Below are positions 14,603 to 23,100 of a stretch of DNA of 61,259 nt, piece by piece. Numbering within the stretch: the first letter of the stretch is position 1; every line of letters starts with the position of its first letter. A model generated the notes under the pieces. It worked only from the letters and a program-made list of their open reading frames with translations. It had not been told where the DNA came from and did no database searches. The DNA lies in the IMG/VR virus record IMGVR_UViG_3300042292_000556, positions 1 through 61,259 of that record; one strand, given 5' to 3'. Both the position numbers and the translations under genes were made by a program. Source of the stretch: a virus.

Positions 14603-14727
14603 CTAGACAAAAATATGCAGAAAGACATATTGAAAAATGGTATATGTGGTCATTTGAAACATTTGGGAAAATAAGATATAAAGAACTTATGAAAACAATA
14701 GACGCATTTACATTAACTAATCCTTAA
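14557..14727 (+). CDS. Unknown small basic protein, 56 residues
   Basis: This frame overlaps the nuclease gene's end by 46 bases in another phase, then continues alone. The product is basic and aromatic-rich (EKWYMWSFETFGK). Nothing identifies it. It is included because the gap after the nuclease is otherwise unexplained and a further gene follows 10 bases later. Confidence 0.45.
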   Translation: MRRDSAINSFEAKRIARQKYAERHIEKWYMWSFETFGKIRYKELMKTIDAFTLTNP

Positions 14728-14737
14728 AAATAATATT

Positions 14738-14896
14738 ATGACTTACAATGAAGATCCAAGATCTACACAATGGACACTTGAAATAGGGTTCTATCCAGGC
14801 TTATTATTTGGATATAGAGTTTATGAATATGATGATGCACTATTACACGTATTATATATACCATTTATAGATATATCACTTGAGATAAGTAAATAA
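14738..14896 (+). CDS. Unknown small protein, 52 residues
   Basis: A short frame encodes a protein with a WTLEIGFYPGLLFGYRVYEY segment, likely a beta hairpin with a conserved-looking Pro-Gly turn, and a hydrophobic C-terminal strand. No function is recognised. It is tightly placed between neighbours on the same strand, 10 bases after one and 20 before the next. Confidence 0.55.
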   Translation: MTYNEDPRSTQWTLEIGFYPGLLFGYRVYEYDDALLHVLYIPFIDISLEISK

Positions 14897-14916
14897 TAAT
14901 AATTAAAACTAAAACA

Positions 14917-15162
14917 ATGAAAGAAAACGAGTTAATCGGAATGAGGAACAAAATAGAATCACTTACTAATATTGTAAAGTATATATTGGAAGAGGTTCAA
15001 AACATTAAGACTTTAGCATCTGGTACATTTGAAACAGTTAGATTTATGCCAGACTATGAAGAAGCTGTACAAAAGCTAGCTGAGAAAGTTAAAGCCGCAG
15101 CAGCAGGAAATATTGAAGTTAAAGACGAAGAAATAGTAACCCCTAAATTAGAGATAGATTAA
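14917..15162 (+). CDS. Unknown helical protein before ribonucleotide reductase
   Basis: This 81-residue protein is largely helical with heptad-like hydrophobic spacing, an Ala-rich segment near residue 65 and an acidic tail. It is probably a small coiled coil. It ends one base before the ribonucleotide reductase start codon, so the pair is likely co-translated. It may stabilise or regulate the reductase, but that is inference from position. Confidence 0.65.
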   Translation: MKENELIGMRNKIESLTNIVKYILEEVQNIKTLASGTFETVRFMPDYEEAVQKLAEKVKAAAAGNIEVKDEEIVTPKLEID

Positions 15163-15163
15163 T

Positions 15164-17032
15164 ATGAGTTTAAGCCTAGACAAACAAATTTTAAGTGATA
15201 TTACCGTATACACAAAGTATGCAAAGTACGTGCCATCAAAAGAACGAAGAGAGACGTGGGATGAATTAGTAACCAGGAATATGGAAATGCACATTACCAA
15301 ATTTCCGCATTTAAAAGAATCAATTGAACAAATTTATAAGAACTTTGTATTTAATAAAAAAGTATTGCCTTCAATGCGAAGTCTACAATTTGGTGGTAAA
15401 GCTGTTGAACTTAATAATGCTCGCATTTATAATTGCGCTTTTCTGCCTATTGATAATATCCGCAGTTTTTCTGAAACTATGTTTTTACTTTTGGGAGGAA
15501 CTGGTGTGGGCTATTCGGTACAGAATCACAACATTGATAAATTACCTGAAATAAGAAAACCAAACTACGATCGTAAGAAACGTTATGTTGTGCAGGATAG
15601 TATTATTGGTTGGGCGGATGCAATCAAAACATTGTTTAAATCATACACTGGAGAATTAACTTCGCATATTGAATTTGATCTTTCTGATATTAGACAAAAA
15701 GGCGCATTGCTTGTAACAGCAGGAGGTAAAGCGCCAGGACCAGAACCATTAAGATTAGCATTGGTTAAGATTGAAGCTATCCTTCGTGAAAAAGAAGATA
15801 GATCTAAATTAACAGATATTGAATGCCACGATATTCAGTGTCATATTGCCGATGCAGTTTTAGCAGGCGGAATTAGAAGAGCAGCAATGATTTCATTATT
15901 TGACTTAGATAGTAATGCAATGTTAAATTGTAAAGCTGGTAGTTGGTGGGAAAACAATTCTCAAAGAGGTAGAGCTAATAACTCTGTTGTTTTAGTACGC
16001 CATAAGATTGACAAGAAAACATTTGATAAAGTATGGGAACGTATTGAAGCATCTGGATCAGGAGAGCCTGGAATATATCTTACTAATGATAAAGATTGGG
16101 GCACTAATCCTTGTTGCGAGATTGCTTTACGACCATATCAATTCTGTAACTTAACAGAAATTAATATGTCTAATATTGAAAATCAAGAAGACTTCAATGC
16201 TAGATCATCAGCTGCCGCATTTTTAGGAACATTACAAGCAGCATATTCAGACTTCCATTATCTTCGTGATATATGGAGAAAGAACACAGAAAAAGATGCA
16301 CTATTAGGTGTATCAATGACAGGTATTGCATCAGAATCAAATTTAAAATTAAACTATGAAGAAGCTGCTAACGTGGTTAAAGCGACTAATGTCGAAACCG
16401 CAAATCTTTTGGGTATTAACCCTGCTGCTCGTACCACCGCTGTTAAACCTGCCGGAACTACCAGTTTGGTTCTTGGGACTTCTTCTGGGATACACGCTTG
16501 GCATAATGATTACTACATACGCAGAATGCGATTAGGTAAGAATGAAGCAATATATACTTATCTTGCAATAAATCATCCAGAACTGTTAGAAGATGAATAT
16601 TTTAATCCAACATTACAAGCAGTAATTTCTGTGCCTCAGAAAGCACCAGAAGGAGCTATAACAAGATATGAATCTACATTAGATGCACTTGAAAGAGTAA
16701 AGCTAATATCTAAAGATTGGGTTAAGCCTGGACATATTAAAGGTAATAACACTCACAATGTATCTTGCACAGTTTCTGTTAGAGATGATGAATGGAAAAT
16801 TGTAGGTGAATGGATGTGGGCAAATAAAGATTACTATAATGGATTATCTGTTTTACCATATAACGGTGGAACATACAAACAAACTCCATTTGAAGATTGT
16901 ACTAAAGAAGTCTATGAACAAATGATGTCTACATTAAAAGATGTTGATCTATCAAAAGTAATAGAGATACAAGACAACACTAACTTTGCTGATTCAGCAG
17001 CTTGTGGAGGAGGTAATTGTGAAGTTGTATAG
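15164..17032 (+). CDS. nrdJ: Class II (B12-dependent) ribonucleotide reductase
   Basis: Recognisable signatures are LPSMRSLQFGG and NCAFLPI near the N terminus, LLLGGTGVGYSVQ, and NPCCEIAL at residues 315-322, which supplies an active-site Cys and Glu. VKPAGTTSLVLG follows, and the redox-active tail ACGGGNCEVV has Cys614 and Cys619. This fits the monomeric adenosylcobalamin-dependent reductase, which makes deoxynucleotides without oxygen or a second subunit. No nrdB-like gene is present, as expected. At 622 residues it is shorter than the classical enzyme. It ends the middle operon. Confidence 0.85.
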   Translation: MSLSLDKQILSDITVYTKYAKYVPSKERRETWDELVTRNMEMHITKFPHLKESIEQIYKNFVFNKKVLPSMRSLQFGGKAVELNNARIYNCAFLPIDNIRSFSETMFLLLGGTGVGYSVQNHNIDKLPEIRKPNYDRKKRYVVQDSIIGWADAIKTLFKSYTGELTSHIEFDLSDIRQKGALLVTAGGKAPGPEPLRLALVKIEAILREKEDRSKLTDIECHDIQCHIADAVLAGGIRRAAMISLFDLDSNAMLNCKAGSWWENNSQRGRANNSVVLVRHKIDKKTFDKVWERIEASGSGEPGIYLTNDKDWGTNPCCEIALRPYQFCNLTEINMSNIENQEDFNARSSAAAFLGTLQAAYSDFHYLRDIWRKNTEKDALLGVSMTGIASESNLKLNYEEAANVVKATNVETANLLGINPAARTTAVKPAGTTSLVLGTSSGIHAWHNDYYIRRMRLGKNEAIYTYLAINHPELLEDEYFNPTLQAVISVPQKAPEGAITRYESTLDALERVKLISKDWVKPGHIKGNNTHNVSCTVSVRDDEWKIVGEWMWANKDYYNGLSVLPYNGGTYKQTPFEDCTKEVYEQMMSTLKDVDLSKVIEIQDNTNFADSAACGGGNCEVV

Positions 17033-17099
17033 TTATCTTGGTACAAAATGTTGGGTTTATACTTTATATATAAATCAAATATAATAAGCATATAAATTG

Positions 17100-17133
17100 A
17101 TAAAGGGGACCACATTACGTGAATCCCCTTTAT
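17100..17133. terminator. Bidirectional terminator between convergent genes
   Basis: ATAAAGGGG (17100-17108) pairs with CCCCTTTAT (17125-17133) to form a 9-pair stem. It lies in the only convergent junction, between the reductase and the giant late gene. A- and T-rich flanks on both sides would let it stop transcription from either direction. The loop holds ATTACGTG, one base different from the candidate late site, but nothing lies downstream of it to drive. Confidence 0.75.
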
Positions 17134-17183
17134 TGGTTATTAGAACTTTTAGGTATGGTGCCTATTTATCTTTGTTCTTTTTA

Positions 17184-20100
17184 TTAACCCATTTTTCTTT
17201 TTCTTTTTTTCCTAAGAAGTTTTTTTCTTCTTTTTTCTTCTTTAATCTCTTTCCTATAAGCGGCTTTTTCTCCAATAGACATAGCCTTGTATTTTTCTTC
17301 TTCTATTCTTTTGTTTTCCGCTCTAGTTTCAATAGCTTTTTCAATACCCTCTTCTTTACGTTTTTCCTTAGCAGTTTCTTTAATGACTTCATTCTCTTCG
17401 TTCTTCACGTTAAGTTCCCAATCTTTCCATCCTAATGCTAATGCAGCTCTTTGAGTTTTGCTATTTCTTGAATCTATTACTTCAGATATATTATTAACTT
17501 TTTCAACAATTCTGTCTAATGGTAAATTTGTAGTTGCTACAGTAACATTACCTAATATTCTATAATTAGGTGCTAAATTTAATTTACCATCTCTTGTAAC
17601 TTCCCATCCTCGTTCAGCAATAACGTCTTTTTCAAACTTATTGATTCTAATTGCTCCATAAAGTTTTCTTGCTTTTGAACTTATTGGTGGAGATACACTT
17701 GTTAAAGCTAATACAGTATATGCGTGATCTGCAAACATTTCTTTTTCTTCTTGTTTGAAGTATTCCATTACTGTATTTTTTATAGTAGCAATAGCTGCTC
17801 CATATACACCCGAACCTCTTAATAAGGTATCAGCCATACCATTGATCATGTTCGTTATTTTATCTTCCTGTTTCTTCTTTAACTTCTCATATTCTTTTAA
17901 TTCCTCTTTAGTCATTTTAGAAGTGTCAGGCTCATCTTCATCATCGTAACCTAACGGTATAAACAATGCAGATTGTAAGGCCGAGAATAAAATATTTTGC
18001 AATGCTCCGTAGTATACAATTTTAGATACATTTGTTCTCCAGTTTCCACGTCTATTAACTAAGTCTAACGTAGCTTTTTTGATCAATCTATTATATTGCA
18101 TTGGAGTATTACCAAAAGCTAGTATAATACGTCCTAATGCAGTCGTTTGTTGTTTTGAAACGTACATCGGGTCGGCAGATTGCATTGACTGATCCGTTAT
18201 GATTGAAAAGTCATTGAATGCTTTCTCTTCTGCTTCTTGTACAGTATTACCCGCTTTCAAATATGTATTAACTCTATTTCTGTAAAATGTTGCACCACTC
18301 ACTGCAATAGAAAAACTATCTGCTGCTTGCGTAGGTGTAAAACCTATTTTTTGTAAATAAGATATAACTCCATAAAATTTATTTTTAGCAGTACTTGCAG
18401 CATTTGCAATCTCAGCTTGAGTAACATCGGCTTTTAATCCAGATCTTCTTTCTTTTAACTTATCAGAATTAATAATCATTGCAAAGTCTGTCCAATATTG
18501 TTTCTGGTTAAGGAAAGCTTTACCTGCTTTATATGGGTTATTATCATTCCAGTTTATAAAGTTAATTGCTGATATGGTTTGTAATAATGCTGATCTAGTA
18601 TTAAAGAACATAATTGCAGCAGTAGAACCATTAATCCAGTTCATCCAAACATTTGTTACTCTATCAGTACCTTCAGGCCTATTCTTTCCATTCTTCATTC
18701 TATATAAAGAATCTTCTAAAGCTTCTCTTACGTTCGTACCATATATAGATTGTATCTTGTTTAGGTTTTCTTTTGTAAATATTGCATCAGCATTCTCTAT
18801 AAACTCTTCAAGATATTTTTTTCTACCAGCTCCTTCTGTAATATTGTGAAGATCCGATATAATAGTTTCGCTATCCCAAGTAGTTGAAGGATCAATCCAT
18901 CCGCCATCTTGTCTACCGGTTATTGACAATGCGTTAGCAAAAGCCAATAGATCTGGGTTTTGTTTTACAAAATATAATAATTTGTTCTTATCAGTTCTTG
19001 ATAAACCCGGCACGTCTTTACCTGCAGAAGACCAAAGATAAACCCTAACAGCTTGATCATAAGTAAAACCTTTATCTGGAGTTAATTTCACAAGTTTCTT
19101 TTTAATATCAGGGAAGTTATCAAGCAACTTCTTATATTCTTTTCTAATAGACTGGCGTACAGAATCCAAAGTATTAATACCTTTTACATACGGGACAGTC
19201 AAATTCTTATCAAAGAATTCTTGATCTAACTCTCCTTGTTTACCTTTACCTGCAAACATATAAGTTGTTAAACCTCTAAAGTCATCAGCAGAAGGCGGAA
19301 CAAAGAATGATAATGTATTTTTCTTAATACCTGTTCTTTTAGCTACTACATCAGACACTTTTGTAAATGCAGCAACACCGGTGTTTCTCTCTAGTATATC
19401 ATTGAATTCAAAATCTAACGATTTGCTATACATTGTTCCTTTTGGTCTGTTGTTTTCAACAAACTCGTTTAATTGTTTTTCAGCAAACTTAACTGTTTCT
19501 AAATTTAAAGCATCATTTACAGCGGCCATTAATGGTTCACCTTCATTTTCGCGATCTTCAATTACATCAAAGGCATAGTCAACAGCTCTACCCATCTTAA
19601 CAATAATGTCATTTGGTAATATTCCCCAATAGTTTTCAATTTCTTTATTAAGATCATTTAATACATCAAATGATGTTTCTGCATTAATTCTTTTTAAATT
19701 GTTTGCATTTATAAAGTCAGATACTGTAGATATTGATTTGCTTAATTTGCTTTGAGATATATTATTTTCTAAAGATTTTGATAATGCTAATCCGCTTTTT
19801 ACATCAAATATATTTTGTACAGTTTTAGTATTTAATTGCTCTATATTTTGATTATTTTTGTTTTTAGTATAATCATCAATTAGCTTAATAGCATCAATAC
19901 TTTCTCCATTTGTTAATTTTATATTTTCATTAAAATTAATATAATTTCTAATTTGTACTGTGTTATTATTAGTTATTTGATATTCCGTTTTTATAGAAAA
20001 AAGATTATCCATAAAGTCGTCAGGTAAATTTTTAATGTTTTTAAATACATTTTCAAAATTATCCACATTACTATATCCTTTAAAAAAATCAAATACGGTA

Positions 20101-23100
20101 TTACGTATTGTTATAATATCTACTGGTTGTGATTTAATGTCATTAATTGCTTTTATCATATTTAACGGTACATTAGTATATCCAACGATATATCTATTAC
20201 CCATTTTTTTTCTAGCTTTTAAATCATTTAATTGTTCATCAGTAAGTTTAATATAACCAGCATCTGTTTTTTCACCAATTCCTTCCCCTATAAAATTATA
20301 TAATGACTGTTTTTGGCTTTTGATTTTTTCAATAAATGTTTTAGAATTTTCTGATAAATTAAATCTGTCAAATACTCCTTCTGAAATTTTATTTTCAAAT
20401 GAGTTTGCCATAAATGAGCCTAAAGGTACACCTGAATCAGCTTTCTTTTTAGCTTCTATATATACACGAAGTATTGAATTTTTTAATTTTATAGCAATGT
20501 CGGCTATATAAGGATTTGTACCACCTGCTAGTTTTATAGTAAACTTAGAATTAACTCCAGACCCTAATTGTTTTTTTATAAAAGCGGCTTGTACTATTTC
20601 ATAAGCTCTCCATTGTAAACCTTTTATTGTGTTAATTCTTTTTTCAATAAGGTCTCTTAAAATATTAAATTCATCATCATCTTTAAATTTATTTAATTGA
20701 TAAGTTACCGAATTAACTAATTTATTATTATTTACGTCTTTACTTAGTTTATTAAATAATTCATATAATCTTTTAACATCTTTTGATTGTGAATATTTGA
20801 TATTACCCCTTTCAGCTAATCTGTTAAATTCTTGTACAATTACTTTATCTAATTCCGCTCCTAATATTTCTTGATTTTTTTCTAATGCTTGATATATAAT
20901 GCCTTCATTAGCCATATCATCAGAAATTAAATCAAATGCTAATTCCTCACTTATCGCTTTTGCTAATGATTCTTTTCTACCTCTTAATGGTAATCCTGTA
21001 ACTGGATCTATAATAGATTCTAAAAATACTTCATCAGAAACATTATTAGCTACATTTGGTAATCTTCTAACTAATTCAGCTCCAGATGTTCTACCAGCTA
21101 AATCAGTGCTAACCGATTCTCTATCTATTTTTTTACCAACCCAATCAGGGAAATTAACAAATTTACCGTTAACACTTTTTTGAACAGCAAAAGGCATACC
21201 TCCAGAAACGGTTTTGCCGTTATCCTTGCCCATCAACCACGTTGTAGTCATGTTCTCAAGTATTGTTTTTTTGTTTGTTAATAAAAACTTTTTAAGTTGA
21301 CCATCTTCTTTGCCCCCCATCGCTTTTTTAATATCAATGTCTGCTTGTTTACCAATCTCAGTACGTATCTCATTAATTATAGGAGCCGTTGTTCTATTAA
21401 GAGTAGTTTTTTCGTCAATTCTAGATTTCAATGTTCTTATTATAGGCAATATTTTTGCTTGAACATCTACAATTACTTCAGGTGAAAATACACCAGACTC
21501 TAAAATGTTTTGATACTTTTTTCTTTCTGGTAATGTTGGTGTTTTTACTTCAACATCTTCATTCGAAAGTTTAGTCATCTCAGTAACATCTTCTGTAAAT
21601 ACAACATCAGCTACTTGACCAGATTTTAATGCAGCCTTCATTCTATTTGCTAGCTGAGCATTTATATATCCATATAAACTATCATTCTTGGAAGGATCAA
21701 ATTTCTGTATATAGGGTAGCATTGATACTTTTACATAACTAGTCATTTCTTCCATGCTAAAACCGTCTAACCCTCCTTTGTTTTTGTTGGTAAGATCAAT
21801 GATTGTACCATTAGAAGTTCTATAGTTCCTAGATTTAACTTTAACCATCTTGTCTAGCTCATCGTAAATTGCTGGATTGTTTGGATTAAATCCTTTTGGA
21901 TCATTACCAATTGCATCTAATTTAGCTTTTGCTTTTGCAGCTGCTTCACTTATTTCAGTTGGCTCTTTTTGTGTTGTATCTTTTTTAGTTACTTCTTTTT
22001 TAACAACTTTCTTTTCTTCTTCGTATGTTCTTTTAGATTCTTCAAACTCTTCTTGTTCAAGTTTTTCCATTTCTGATTCATACTTGTCCCAATCAATTTC
22101 ATTATTAGATAATTGTAAATCTAACTTTTCCATTCTTTCTTCAATAGACTTTGAAAATGCAGGTGATATTGGTCCTTTTTTTGTTTCAGAAACCAATTTA
22201 CCTTTTGCAGCAGAAGTAAATAGTTTTTTTATTGCTTTATTATCAGTTCCGCCTTTTTGTATAGAAGCATTATAGTCACGTATAAAATTGAATACGTCAC
22301 GCCCTGAATCAAATGTTATATCAATTAATCCTAGATCTTGAAGATATCTTCTAATAGTATCACCCAACTTTGTAAAGAATGATTCATTATATTTTACATT
22401 GCCGGTTAGGAGGGCATCGGAAAAAATTGTTAATAATTCTTCATTTTTAATTCCTTCGCTTTTATCACCATAATTACCTTCAAGTCTAATTAAAACTTTT
22501 TCATTCAAATATAATTCAGGATTTGAAGATAATAAATAGTTTCTTAATTGTTTTCCTAATTCAATTTGAGTATCAACATTACTTAATGTTTTCTCCATTA
22601 ATTTATGAAGAAATTCATGAGACCCAACAGAAACAGCTTTTTGCTTTATTGCTTGTCTTTTGTTTATTACAATATAACTTTTACCGGTTTTATCATTTGT
22701 TATTATACCTCCATCTGCTCCTTTGAAACCAGATATATTTGCTTCTTCAGCTGTTACTAATTTTTGTTGAACTAAACCTTTTAATTTTGTTCTAGCTTCA
22801 GTTAAATTATTAGCTAATATTACTTCTACATTAGCGCTTTCCCCTAACTTTTTTGCTGCATCAAGATTTTCTTGAAACTCTTTTTCTCTAACTTCACCTA
22901 AATCAATTCCCTCTTTTTTATAAATATTTTTTGTTTGGAGTTCTATTTTCTTAAGCACGGTCTTTTTTTCATCCTCATTAAGATCAGGATTAAAAGATGT
23001 CTCTACTCTTTTAGAATTTAAGTCTATTAATTGAGCTCTGCTTATAGGAGATAATGGCTGACCAAACGTTCTAACATTTTCAATACCGCTTGTTAATGTA

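Noticed and set aside
17097-17435. 112-codon plus-strand frame
   Set aside because: It starts inside the convergent terminator and is opposite the end of the giant gene. Its Phe/Ser-rich composition is a shadow.
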